13,701 nucleotides of DNA from JBFXIE01 sp050176255. GTDB lineage: Bacteria; Pseudomonadota; Gammaproteobacteria; Burkholderiales; Burkholderiaceae_C. Under the pieces are notes generated by a model. The model was not told the origin of the DNA. It ran no database searches and saw only the letters and a list, made by a program, of their open reading frames with translations. The translations under genes and the position numbers were made by a program. Below, piece after piece: positions 7,248 to 13,650 of this stretch; position 1 is the stretch's first letter, and each line of letters begins with the position of its first letter. Where the stretch lies: NCBI RefSeq assembly GCF_050176255.1, contig NZ_JBFXIE010000057.1, one strand, 5' to 3'.

Positions 7248-7721
7248 ATGGCTTACTTTGAATGGGCGGACGACATGGTCATCGACGGCGGCCCCATCGA
7301 CGAAGACCACAAGCTGCTGGTCGATCAGGTCAACGAACTGCACTCCGCCACCAGCCAGGGGGCCGGGCACAGCGTGGTGGCATCGATACTGCAGCGCGTG
7401 ATCACCAGCACGCGCGAGCACCTGGCCCGCGAAGAGGCCCTGATGGCGCGCCTGGGCTTTCCTGACCTGGAGCGGCACAAACAGGGCCACGAAGCTTTCG
7501 TCAACCGGCTGGACGAGCTGCAGCAGCGGCTGCAGGGCGGCGGCATCACCGTCGCATCGCAGCTGTCCACGGCGCTACGCGACTGGCTGTCGCTGCACAT
7601 CCGGCGCAACGACAAGGAGCTGCGCAAGTTCGAGCGCCAGCGCGATCGTGAACGCCAGCGCGAGCAGGCCGCCGCCCAGCGCACCGGCCCCGTGCGGGCA
7701 GCGCCGCGGCGGCTAACCTGA
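7248..7721 (+). CDS. Bacteriohemerythrin (di-iron O2-binding protein)
   Basis: 157 residues of the hemerythrin family, binding O2 reversibly at a non-heme di-iron centre in a four-helix bundle. All seven expected ligands are in the canonical pattern: His21 (DEDHK), His58 and Glu62 (HLAREE), His77 and His81 (HKQGH), His117 and Asp122 (HIRRND). The first 30 residues (FEWADDMVIDGGPIDEDHKLL) also match bacteriohemerythrins. About 30 residues after the last ligand helix form an arginine- and glutamine-rich tail longer than usual, possibly for contact with a receptor or another acidic partner. The ATG at 7248 has a strong AAGAGGAG ribosome site (7235-7242), which overlaps the last base of the chemoreceptor stop codon. 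With only 12 nt between the genes they are almost certainly cotranscribed. The inferred role is delivering or reporting oxygen to the neighbouring receptor. Confidence 0.94.
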   Translation: MAYFEWADDMVIDGGPIDEDHKLLVDQVNELHSATSQGAGHSVVASILQRVITSTREHLAREEALMARLGFPDLERHKQGHEAFVNRLDELQQRLQGGGITVASQLSTALRDWLSLHIRRNDKELRKFERQRDRERQREQAAAQRTGPVRAAPRRLT

Positions 7722-7749
7722 GAAGGTGTGAACGCGCCTGCAAGCATTC

Positions 7750-7774
7750 AGTAGCTATACAAAAAATAGCTACT
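7750..7774. terminator. Hairpin between convergent genes (possible weak bidirectional terminator)
   Basis: A 9-bp perfect stem with a 7-nt loop, at the edge of repeat copy A, between the stops of the convergent hemerythrin (7721) and moaC (7817) genes. The stem is AT-rich and no T run follows on either strand, so termination is only a possibility. Confidence 0.3.
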
Positions 7775-7813
7775 AGCGCTTATCCCACCTGGGTTGCAGG
7801 TTGTTTTGGCTTG
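7754..7813 (+). repeat. 60-bp dispersed intergenic repeat, copy A
   Basis: Aligned in reverse complement with 8444-8503, this stretch matches at 38 of 60 positions by my count with no insertions or deletions. The conserved blocks are CAAGCC, CCT, GCGCTAG, AGCTA, a T run and TAGC. It lies between the convergent bacteriohemerythrin and moaC genes. Its left end makes a perfect 9-bp inverted repeat: AGTAGCTAT (7750-7758) and ATAGCTACT (7766-7774) around ACAAAAA. From memory similar elements recur between genes in Comamonadaceae genomes. No transposase or target duplication is visible. Confidence 0.75.
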
Positions 7814-7816
7814 AAA

Positions 7817-8311
7817 TCAGGCCACAAAGCTGCCTGATTTGCCCCCGTGCTTTTCCAGCACCTGCACGCCGGTCATCACCATGCGCTTGTCGGCGGCCTT
7901 GCACATGTCGTAGATGGTGAGCAGCGCCACCTGCACGGCGGTGAGGGCTTCCATCTCCACGCCCGTGGGGCCCACGGTCTCGACGGTGGCGGTGCATTGC
8001 ACGGCGTTGTGCGCGGGCAGCAGTTCAAAGTCAACGGCCACGCGGGTCAGGGCCAGCGGATGGCACAGCGGAATCAAATCGCTGGTGCGCTTGGCAGCCA
8101 TGATGGCGGCAATGCGCGCCACCCCCAGCACGTCGCCCTTTTTGGCCGTGCCCGACTGCACCAGCGCCAGCGTGGCGGGCTGCATCTCGATGCGGCCGGT
8201 GGCGACGGCCGTGCGGTGGGTGGCGGGCTTGGCGCCCACATCCACCATGTGGGCCTGGCCCTGGGCGTCGAAGTGGGTGAGCGGGGTGGCGGGCGTGGCG
8301 GAAGCGTTCAT
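7817..8311 (-). CDS. moaC: Cyclic pyranopterin monophosphate synthase MoaC
   Basis: 164 residues, the usual MoaC length. With MoaA it makes cyclic pyranopterin monophosphate, the first intermediate of molybdenum cofactor synthesis, by rearranging 3',8-cyclo-7,8-dihydro-GTP. Seen: HMVDVG (21-26), KKGDVLGVARIA (57-68), TSDLIPLCHPL (76-86, active-site His84), TGVEMEAL (116-123), YDMCKAAD (134-141, Asp135 and Lys138) and GVQVLEKHGGKSG (148-160). These cover the family's active-site positions. The ATG at 8311 gives the family length. The frame remains open to 8398, but the extra residues resemble nothing in MoaC. The ribosome site at 8311 is weak. It stands alone, divergent from the M48 protease gene with 121 nt between, and convergent with the hemerythrin gene. 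No other moa genes are in the window. Confidence 0.95.
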   Translation of the reverse strand: MNASATPATPLTHFDAQGQAHMVDVGAKPATHRTAVATGRIEMQPATLALVQSGTAKKGDVLGVARIAAIMAAKRTSDLIPLCHPLALTRVAVDFELLPAHNAVQCTATVETVGPTGVEMEALTAVQVALLTIYDMCKAADKRMVMTGVQVLEKHGGKSGSFVA

Positions 8312-8372
8312 GGCTGGCAGGCTGACAAGTCGGCGATCAGGCGCGAAACATTCGCGGGTGCGCGGCATCATA

Positions 8373-8392
8373 CGGCCATGTGTTGATGGCCG
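8373..8392. repeat. 7-bp inverted repeat in the moaC / M48 divergent spacer
   Basis: CGGCCAT (8373-8379) and ATGGCCG (8386-8392) are exact reverse complements with a 6-nt spacer, in the 121-nt region that must carry both divergent promoters. It could be an operator. It is short and GC-rich, so chance is possible. Confidence 0.35.
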
Positions 8393-8421
8393 CGGCATGC
8401 GGCATGCCCGGCCAGTCGGGC

Positions 8422-8435
8422 GGAGGAACCCCGTG
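8422..8435 (+). promoter_or_regulatory. Ribosome binding site that fixes a GTG start
   Basis: GGAGGA (8422-8427) stands 5 nt before GTG (8433-8435). It is the strongest Shine-Dalgarno in this spacer and decides the protease start. The next in-frame ATG codons (8553 and 8556) would delete the whole export signal. Confidence 0.75.
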
Positions 8436-10079
8436 CAGTATCACAAGCCTAAATGGCCTTTAGCTCTTATTTCTAGGGCGCTAGCAGCTACTTTTTTAAT
8501 AGCAACCGGCACGGCGCAGGCCCCCTTGGCCGTAGCCCAGCCGCAGCTGCCCATGATGGGCGACGGCGCCGAGATGACCACCAGCGCCGAGCGCAAGCTG
8601 GGCGACAGCATCATCCGCCAGCTGTACCGCGACCCGGACTACATCGACGACGCGGTGCTGCATGAATATGTGCAGGGCCTGTTCCAGGCGCTGCTGCAAG
8701 CCGCCCAGGCCCGCGGCGAGCTGGCGCCCGAGCTGCGCGAGCGCTTCGCCTGGGAGGTTCTGCTGGGACGCGACCGCACGGTGAACGCGTTTGCCCTGCC
8801 CGGCGGCTACTTTGGCGTGCATCTGGGGCTGATCGGCGTGGTGGGCACGCGCGACGAGCTGGCGTCGGTGCTGGCGCACGAGATCAGCCACGTCACACAG
8901 CGCCACATCGCCCGCCTGATCGCCCAGCAGGGCCGCCAGACGCCGCTGATGCTGGGCACCATGATCCTGGGCGCGCTGGCCGCCAGCCGCAGCCCCGAGG
9001 CGGCGCAGGCGCTGGTGGTGGGCGGCCAGGCGCTGGCGGTGCAAAACCAGCTCAACTTCTCGCGCGACATGGAGCGCGAGGCCGACCGCGTGGGCTACGG
9101 CCTGATGGAGCCCGGAGGCTTTGCGCCCCAGGGCTTTGTCAGCATGTTCGACAAGCTGCAGCAGGCCAACCGCATCAACGACAACGGCAGCTGGCCCTAC
9201 CTGCGCAGCCACCCGCTGACCACCCAGCGCATTGCCGACATGCACAGCCGCATTCCGCAGGGCGCTGCGCAGCCCGCGCCCGCCACGCTCGATCACCTGA
9301 TGATGGCTGCGCGCGCGCGCGTGCTGATGCGCCCCGGCGTGGACACCTGGCGCCAGTGGGTGGCCGAGCCGCAGGACGCCGGTTTTGCCGCGCGGCCCAT
9401 GCCCGAGCGCGTGGCGGCCTGGTACGCGGCCACCCTCAGCGCGGTGCAGCTGGGCGACATGGCCACGGCGCGCAAATGCCTGCGCGGTTTGCAAAATGAC
9501 TTGCCCCGCGCTTTGCATGGCGGCGATGGCCATGACGGCAAGGCAGCAGCGCGCCTGGCGCGCCTGCTGGGCGCAGAGCTGGAACTGTCCGCCGGCAACG
9601 CGCCCGCTGCCCTGTCCTACCTGCAAGGCAGCGTGGTGCTGGATGGCGCCCGGCGGGCCGGCGCGGCAGGTTCTGCAGGAGAGACGGGGGGTGCCAGGGC
9701 GGCCGAGGCGGCGCCGGGACGGCCCGAGCTGCTGCTGCGCACCCAGGCGCTGCTGCGCACGGGTGCGGCGGCAGAGATGGCCGGGCCGCTGCAAACCTGG
9801 GTGGCCACGCACCCGCGCGACGCGGCGGCGTGGCAGGCGCTGGCGCAGGTGTGGCAGCAGCAGGGGCAGCTGCTGCGCGCCGTGCGCGCCGAAGCCGAGG
9901 CCCATGCCGCGCGCTACGACTACGCCGCCGCGGTGGACCGCTTCAAGGCCGGGCAGGATCTGGCGCGCAACCCGGCCCGCGGGGGCAGCGCGGCAGGCGA
10001 CTACATCGAGCTGTCGATCATCGACACGCGGCTGCGCGCCGTGGAGTCACTTCTGAAAGAACAGGCGGCCGAGCGCTGA
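8433..10079 (+). CDS. Exported M48 family metalloprotease with TPR-like C-terminus (BepA/YfgC-like)
   Basis: 548 residues. An N-terminal signal peptide has Lys5 and Lys7, a hydrophobic ALAATFLIA core (17-25) and likely cleavage after AVA (33-35), so the protein is periplasmic. The M48 catalytic domain (about 50-275) has VNAFALPGGYFGVHLGLI (117-134), the zinc motif HEISH (149-153) and the downstream glutamate motif EREADRVG (214-221). SHPLTTQRI (259-267) contains a conserved His that in E. coli BepA acts as a switch on the zinc. The rest (about 285-540) is alanine-rich and helical like TPR repeats (for example AAAWQALAQVWQQQGQLLRA). BepA-type proteins degrade or chaperone misassembled outer-membrane proteins such as LptD, and this role is inferred. 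It is about 60 residues longer than BepA. Its signal peptide is encoded by repeat copy B. Its 3' end overlaps the next, convergent gene by 33 nt. Confidence 0.92.
   Translation: MQYHKPKWPLALISRALAATFLIATGTAQAPLAVAQPQLPMMGDGAEMTTSAERKLGDSIIRQLYRDPDYIDDAVLHEYVQGLFQALLQAAQARGELAPELRERFAWEVLLGRDRTVNAFALPGGYFGVHLGLIGVVGTRDELASVLAHEISHVTQRHIARLIAQQGRQTPLMLGTMILGALAASRSPEAAQALVVGGQALAVQNQLNFSRDMEREADRVGYGLMEPGGFAPQGFVSMFDKLQQANRINDNGSWPYLRSHPLTTQRIADMHSRIPQGAAQPAPATLDHLMMAARARVLMRPGVDTWRQWVAEPQDAGFAARPMPERVAAWYAATLSAVQLGDMATARKCLRGLQNDLPRALHGGDGHDGKAAARLARLLGAELELSAGNAPAALSYLQGSVVLDGARRAGAAGSAGETGGARAAEAAPGRPELLLRTQALLRTGAAAEMAGPLQTWVATHPRDAAAWQALAQVWQQQGQLLRAVRAEAEAHAARYDYAAAVDRFKAGQDLARNPARGGSAAGDYIELSIIDTRLRAVESLLKEQAAER
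8444..8503 (-). repeat. 60-bp dispersed repeat, copy B, inside the M48 signal-peptide codons
   Basis: Inverted relative to copy A (7754-7813) and colinear with it over the full 60 bp. CAAGCC at 8444-8449, GCGCTAG at 8478-8484 and TAGC at 8500-8503 are shared at identical spacing. Copy B is wholly within the M48 reading frame and encodes about residues 4-24, that is most of the signal peptide. The two copies bracket moaC with about 630 bp between them. Confidence 0.72.
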
Positions 10080-10403
10080 CTCGATCAGCAGGCCCAGCAC
10101 CGAATAGATCAGCGAGCCGATCAGCGCTGCCGTGAATCCGCGTACCTGGAAGCCGTCGCCCAGCGCCGAGGCGGCAGCCCAGAACATCAGCGCGTTGATG
10201 ACGAACAGAAACAGCCCCACGGTGACGATGGTGACCGGCAGCGTGAGGATGACCAGCACCGGGCGCAGCACCGCGTTGAACAGGCCGATGACAAAGGCCG
10301 CAATCAGCGCCGCTCCAAAGCTGCGCACCTCGACACCGCTGTAGAGGTAGGCCACGCACAGCAGGGCGGCTGCACTCAACAACCATTTGAACAACAGTCG
10401 CAT
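10047..10403 (-). CDS. Four-helix membrane protein, phage holin family 4 superfamily (YvlD-like)
   Basis: 118 residues, almost entirely hydrophobic, with four predicted inner-membrane helices (about 3-21, 28-47, 53-77 and 90-109). The signature FNAVLRPVLVILTLPVTIVT (42-61), followed by FLFVINALMFW, is typical of the PF04020-type family annotated as phage holin family protein. These genes are common in bacterial chromosomes outside prophages and their function is unknown; I do not infer lysis here. The ATG at 10403 has a perfect AAGGAG 6 nt upstream. It lies downstream of terC on the same strand (70 nt between, with a strong hairpin), so it may be cotranscribed. Its last 33 nt (10047-10079) overlap the end of the convergent M48 gene, with both stops inside the other frame. 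Confidence 0.88.
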   Translation of the reverse strand: MRLLFKWLLSAAALLCVAYLYSGVEVRSFGAALIAAFVIGLFNAVLRPVLVILTLPVTIVTVGLFLFVINALMFWAAASALGDGFQVRGFTAALIGSLIYSVLGLLIESALGRLFFQK

Positions 10404-10435
10404 GTTGACTCCTTGGGTGGGGCGCTGTGCGCGGT

Positions 10436-10459
10436 TGCCCGGGGTGCAAACCCCGGGCA
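10436..10459 (-). repeat. Perfect GC-rich hairpin between terC and the holin-family gene
   Basis: GCCCGGGGT (10437-10445) pairs exactly with ACCCCGGGC (10450-10458), extended by one T-A pair, around a 4-nt loop. On the minus strand it lies just after the terC stop and before the ribosome site of the next gene. No U tract follows on either strand, so it is not a canonical terminator. It may protect the terC transcript end or attenuate read-through. Confidence 0.6.
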
Positions 10460-10473
10460 GATGGTGCACAAGG

Positions 10474-11205
10474 TCAGCCGTGCTGGGCAGGCACCGTCTG
10501 CTCGCGGCGGGCCACGATGGCCTTGCCGACCGCCAGCACCAGCAGTGCGCCGGCCACGCTGGCGGCGTACTTCAGGGTGTCGGATTGCTCCAGCTTGAAC
10601 ATCCACTGCCACTTGTCGGGGTTGGCCAGGGCAGGGTCGCTGACCAGCATGCCGCCGGCAATCCAGCCCAGCAGCATGCCGCCGGCGACGATGATGATGG
10701 GGAAGCGCTCCATCAGCTTGATGACCAGCTGGCTGCCCCACACGATGATCGGGATGGAGATCAGCAGGCCCAGCACCACCAGCAGCAGCGAGTGGTCGCC
10801 CGCGTTCTGCGCAGCGCCGGCAATGGCGATCACGTTGTCCACGCTCATGACCAGGTCGGCCACGATGATGGTCTTGATGGCGGCCAGCAGCTTGTCGCTT
10901 TCTGCCACGTTGCCGTGGCCGTCTTCGTCGGGGGCGATCAGCTTGATGCCGATCCACACCAGCAAGATGGCGCCCACCACCTTCAGGAACGGCAGGTTCA
11001 GCAGCGTCATGGCAAAGGCGATCAGCACCACGCGCAAGATGATGGCACCGGCCGTGCCCCAGATGATGCCCTTGGTGCGCTGCGCGGGCGGCAGCTTGCG
11101 GCAGGCCAGGGCGATGACCACGGCGTTGTCGCCGCCCAGCAGGATGTCGATGATGATGATCTGCCCCAGCGCAACCCAGAACTCGGGCGAAGTCAGAAAT
11201 TCCAT
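10474..11205 (-). CDS. TerC family integral membrane protein (YjbE type), probable Mn2+ exporter
   Basis: 243 residues with about seven predicted membrane helices (near 9-31, 47-67, 71-91, 112-130, 137-156, 168-188 and 211-231). The two inverted halves carry the family's paired acidic motifs: LLGGDNAVVIAL (22-33, Asp26/Asn27) and ADLVMSVDNVIAIAG (116-130, Asp123/Asn124), which in TerC/Alx proteins are implicated in metal transport. A hydrophilic loop DEDGHGNVAESDK lies at 93-105. Tellurite resistance, which gave the family its name, is not implied. The manganese riboswitch in its leader points to manganese efflux or manganese loading of exported enzymes. The ATG at 11205 has GAGGA upstream at normal spacing; an upstream in-frame extension to 11331 would run through the terminator hairpin and is rejected. 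The holin-family gene follows downstream. Confidence 0.92.
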   Translation of the reverse strand: MEFLTSPEFWVALGQIIIIDILLGGDNAVVIALACRKLPPAQRTKGIIWGTAGAIILRVVLIAFAMTLLNLPFLKVVGAILLVWIGIKLIAPDEDGHGNVAESDKLLAAIKTIIVADLVMSVDNVIAIAGAAQNAGDHSLLLVVLGLLISIPIIVWGSQLVIKLMERFPIIIVAGGMLLGWIAGGMLVSDPALANPDKWQWMFKLEQSDTLKYAASVAGALLVLAVGKAIVARREQTVPAQHG

Positions 11206-11227
11206 AAAGTCCTCGTTATCAGTAACC

Positions 11228-11270
11228 AAAAGCAGGCTTGCGCCACTGCAGTCAGTGACGGCAAGCCTGC
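11228..11270 (-). terminator. Intrinsic-terminator-like hairpin in the terC leader (riboswitch expression platform)
   Basis: On the minus strand GCAGGCTTGC (11270-11261) pairs perfectly with GCAAGCCTGC (11241-11232). Inside it CACTG and CAGTG extend the stem by about 5-7 pairs around ACTG, and TTTT (11231-11228) follows. It lies between the aptamer and the terC ribosome site, 22 nt before the ATG, as expected for Mn2+-controlled attenuation. I did not find an unambiguous antiterminator by eye. Confidence 0.75.
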
Positions 11271-11365
11271 GCACAGGGAGCACTGCGCGGTGACCGAAGA
11301 CTTGTCCGCCTGCACGGGTTGCATTGCGCACGGGAAAGGGCAGCCTTGATCAACCCCGCAGGGCC

Positions 11366-11523
11366 GTCAAAGGTCTTGCTCGGCCCGCCTGCGGCCCATG
11401 CGCGCGCGGCGAACCCGGGCTGCCGGAAGCGGGACGCTTCGTACTGACGACAGACCGAAAGCCCTGCAGCCCGCGCGCAGATGCAGCGCGAAGGCCCAGC
11501 GCCGGGAGCTACTCCCCTTCGAA
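11366..11523 (-). ncRNA. yybP-ykoY manganese riboswitch aptamer
   Basis: Read on the minus strand, the leader has the two hallmark segments of the yybP-ykoY (Rfam RF00080) class: GAAGGGGAGTAG (11520-11509) at the 5' side and AGCAAGACCTTT (11380-11369) at the 3' side. The AAGG and CCTT ends close the P1 stem. GTCGTCA (11451-11445) lies between, as in characterised members. The intervening sequence is GC-rich and can form the two coaxial arms. The class binds Mn2+ and generally turns on exporters such as MntP, Alx and TerC family proteins, matching the gene downstream. The exact ends are estimates. Confidence 0.9.
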
Positions 11524-11530
11524 GGCGCCG

Positions 11531-11559
11531 ATTGAACCACCGCAGGAGCCATGACGCAA
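11531..11559 (-). promoter_or_regulatory. Candidate sigma-70 promoter of the riboswitch-terC transcript
   Basis: On the minus strand TTGCGT (11559-11554), a 17-nt spacer and TTCAAT (11536-11531) precede the aptamer. A start about 7 nt after the -10 would fall near 11524, almost exactly at the first aptamer bases, which supports the call. The hexamers are imperfect. Confidence 0.55.
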
Positions 11560-11736
11560 CCCCGGCTGCGTTGTGGATACCACGTACGGCATTGAGGCCT
11601 TGCGGCCCCATCGCCGGGCAGCCGCAAACAGTAGCCCGTTGCGGGATTCCCCTAACGAATCAGCGCGTCAGTTTTGTGACAGCGCCCGGCTTTAGGCCTA
11701 CGCTGCGCCCTCGCTCACTTTTTTTCAGGAGTCGCA
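11560..11736 (+). other. Spacer upstream of the gamma-glutamyltransferase gene
   Basis: 177 nt between the terC promoter and the ggt ATG. It ends with a T tract (11719-11725) and a CAGGAG ribosome site (11726-11731). A promoter for ggt must lie here or just beyond, but I see no good -35/-10 pair. An overlapping plus-strand open frame from 11481 is a shadow. Confidence 0.5.
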
Positions 11737-13599
11737 ATGGCAACCTATTCCCTGAGTCGGCGTTATTCGCTGGTTTACCTGAGTGCGGCGGCACTGGCCG
11801 TGCTGACGGCCTGCGGCGGCAGCGATGGCCCAACGGCAGAGCCTTCGGAGCAATTTGTCCCGCCGGAGCCACCCTCGGGCTATACGGCCAAGGCAATTGC
11901 CTATGCCGACCGGGACATGGTTTCGGCCGCCAATCCGCTGGCCGTGCAGGCGGGGGTGGCCATTTTGGCGCGCGGCGGCAGCGCGATCGATGCGGCCATT
12001 GCCACGCAGATGGTGCTGAACCTGGTCGAGCCGCAGTCATCGGGCATCGGCGGCGGGGCTTTTCTGCTGCACTTCGACAAGGGCGGCAACAAGGTACTGG
12101 CCTACGACGGGCGCGAGACCGCGCCGCGCAACGCCAAGCCCGACCTGTTTCTGGACGGCGCCGGCAAGCCGCTGGGCTTTCTGGCCGCTGTGGATGGCGG
12201 GCGCTCGGTCGGCACGCCCGGCCTGCTGCGGATGCTGGAGGCCGCGCACAAGGCCCACGGCAAGCTGCCCTGGAAGGATTTGTTCGAGCCCGCCATCCAG
12301 CTCAGCGAAGAAGGCTTTGCGATTTCGCCGCGCATGAGCGTGTCGATTGCGGGATCGGCGGCGCGCATCAAGGCGCAGGGTGAGCCCGGCGCCAGCTATT
12401 TCCTGAATGCCGACGGCAGCGCCAAGGCGGCTGGCACCCTGCTGAAGAACCCCGAATTCGCCGCCACGCTCAAGGCGATTGCCGTCGGCGGCGCCGATGC
12501 GTTCTACCGGGGCGCCATTGCGCAGGACATCGTGAACAAGGTGAACCAGCACCCCACCAATCCGGGCACGCTGTCACTGCAGGACCTGAGCGGCTACACC
12601 CACAAGGTGCGCGAGCCGGTGTGCGGGGTGTACCGCGTGCAGTACCGCATCTGCGGCATGCCCGCGCCCAGCTCCGGCGGGCTGGCGGTGCTGCAGACGC
12701 TGGGCATCCTGCAAAACTTCAACCTGGCGGGCCTGGGGCCGAACACGCTCGATTCGGTGCACCTGATCTCCGAGGCCTACCGCCTGGCCTATGCCGACCG
12801 CGCCCTGTACGTGGCCGACCCTGATTTTGTCAACGTGCCGCAGGCCGGCATGATCAACGCCGACTACCTCAAGAGCCGGGCCAGCCTGATCAGCATGCAA
12901 ACCACCATCGGCACGCCCGTGGCAGGCACGCCGCCCGACATGGTGCAGCCGCGCGGGGCCGACACATCGCTGAACCTGCCGTCCACCAGCCACCTGTCGA
13001 TCGTGGATGGCGCGGGCAACGCCGTGTCGATGACCACCACCATCGAAAACGGCTTTGGCAGCCTGCAAATGGTGCGCGGCTTCCTGCTGAACAACCAGCT
13101 GACCGACTTCTCTTTCACCGCCACCGACGCGGCCGGCAAGCCCATCGCCAACCGCGTGGAGCCCGGCAAGCGCCCACGCAGCTCGATGGCGCCCACGCTG
13201 GTGTTCAACGCCGGCACGGGCGACCTGGAGGCCGCCATCGGCTCGCCGGGCGGCAGCGCCATCATCCAGTACACCGCCAAGAGCCTGATCGGCATGATCG
13301 ACTGGAAGCTGAACGTGCAGCAGGCCATCAACCTGCCCAACTTCGGTGCCCAGACCAACGCCACCACATCGATTGAAAAAGGCTCGCTGATTGACACCGC
13401 CGCCATCCGCGAAGGCCTCAAGGCCCGCGGCCACACCGTGGCGCAGACCGACAGCTTCACCAGCGGCCTGCACGGCGTGGTCTTCAACGGCTGGCGCGAC
13501 GACGGCAGCGCAGGCCTGCTGGCGCGCAACCCGGGTGCCGGCACCTATGCCGGTGGCGCCGACCCGCGGCGCGAAGGCATTGCCCTGGGCAATAACTGA
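11737..13599 (+). CDS. ggt: Gamma-glutamyltransferase, predicted lipoprotein
   Basis: 620 residues of the N-terminal-nucleophile family, cleaving the gamma-glutamyl bond of glutathione and related compounds by hydrolysis or transpeptidation. Residues 10-26 form a lipoprotein signal with lipobox LTAC (23-26); Gly after the Cys suggests the outer membrane rather than inner-membrane retention. Seen: SSGIGGGAFLLHFD (101-114), YDGRETAP with Arg126 for the glutamyl carboxylate, GMPAPSSGG (307-315), the autocleavage site STSHLSIVD (416-424) with Thr417 as the new N-terminal nucleophile, KRPRSSMAP (478-486) and GSPGG (502-506). Self-cleavage would give a large subunit of about 390 residues and a small one of about 204. 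Two cysteines, C296 and C306, flank the pre-cleavage region and may form a disulfide. The ATG at 11737 has CAGGAG 5 nt upstream. It is a single-gene unit, divergent from terC and ended by a terminator. Confidence 0.95.
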   Translation: MATYSLSRRYSLVYLSAAALAVLTACGGSDGPTAEPSEQFVPPEPPSGYTAKAIAYADRDMVSAANPLAVQAGVAILARGGSAIDAAIATQMVLNLVEPQSSGIGGGAFLLHFDKGGNKVLAYDGRETAPRNAKPDLFLDGAGKPLGFLAAVDGGRSVGTPGLLRMLEAAHKAHGKLPWKDLFEPAIQLSEEGFAISPRMSVSIAGSAARIKAQGEPGASYFLNADGSAKAAGTLLKNPEFAATLKAIAVGGADAFYRGAIAQDIVNKVNQHPTNPGTLSLQDLSGYTHKVREPVCGVYRVQYRICGMPAPSSGGLAVLQTLGILQNFNLAGLGPNTLDSVHLISEAYRLAYADRALYVADPDFVNVPQAGMINADYLKSRASLISMQTTIGTPVAGTPPDMVQPRGADTSLNLPSTSHLSIVDGAGNAVSMTTTIENGFGSLQMVRGFLLNNQLTDFSFTATDAAGKPIANRVEPGKRPRSSMAPTLVFNAGTGDLEAAIGSPGGSAIIQYTAKSLIGMIDWKLNVQQAINLPNFGAQTNATTSIEKGSLIDTAAIREGLKARGHTVAQTDSFTSGLHGVVFNGWRDDGSAGLLARNPGAGTYAGGADPRREGIALGNN

Positions 13600-13614
13600 G
13601 GCATTGCGCCCCTG

Positions 13615-13632
13615 CCCGCTGCGTGCAGCGGG
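13615..13632. repeat. GC hairpin just after ggt
   Basis: CCCGCTG (13615-13621) and CAGCGGG (13626-13632) form a perfect 7-bp stem with a 4-nt loop, 16 nt after the ggt stop and ahead of the true terminator. No T run follows. It may stabilise the mRNA end. Confidence 0.4.
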
Positions 13633-13650
13633 GCTGCGCTAAGCTGACCG

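Noticed and set aside
6033..7490. 485-codon minus-strand open frame opposite the chemoreceptor and hemerythrin genes
   Set aside because: Compositionally an antisense shadow (His/Leu/Gly-rich, no domain); the plus strand has clear conserved proteins.
8312..8398. Upstream extension of moaC to 8398
   Set aside because: The extra 29 residues have no MoaC similarity and cover the inverted repeat of the divergent spacer.
7754..8503. Composite transposon carrying moaC
   Set aside because: The inverted elements are short and diverged, there is no transposase gene, and no target-site duplication is visible.
8496..9905. 469-codon minus-strand open frame opposite the M48 protease
   Set aside because: An antisense shadow with no recognisable motif; the HEISH protease on the plus strand explains the region.
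10047..10403. Prophage remnant, suggested by the holin-family label
   Set aside because: No other phage gene is near. The family is common in ordinary chromosomal contexts and the neighbours are housekeeping genes.
11252..11627. Small minus-strand open frames in the terC leader
   Set aside because: They coincide with the riboswitch and terminator, whose conserved RNA motifs explain the sequence; the frames have no recognisable protein content.
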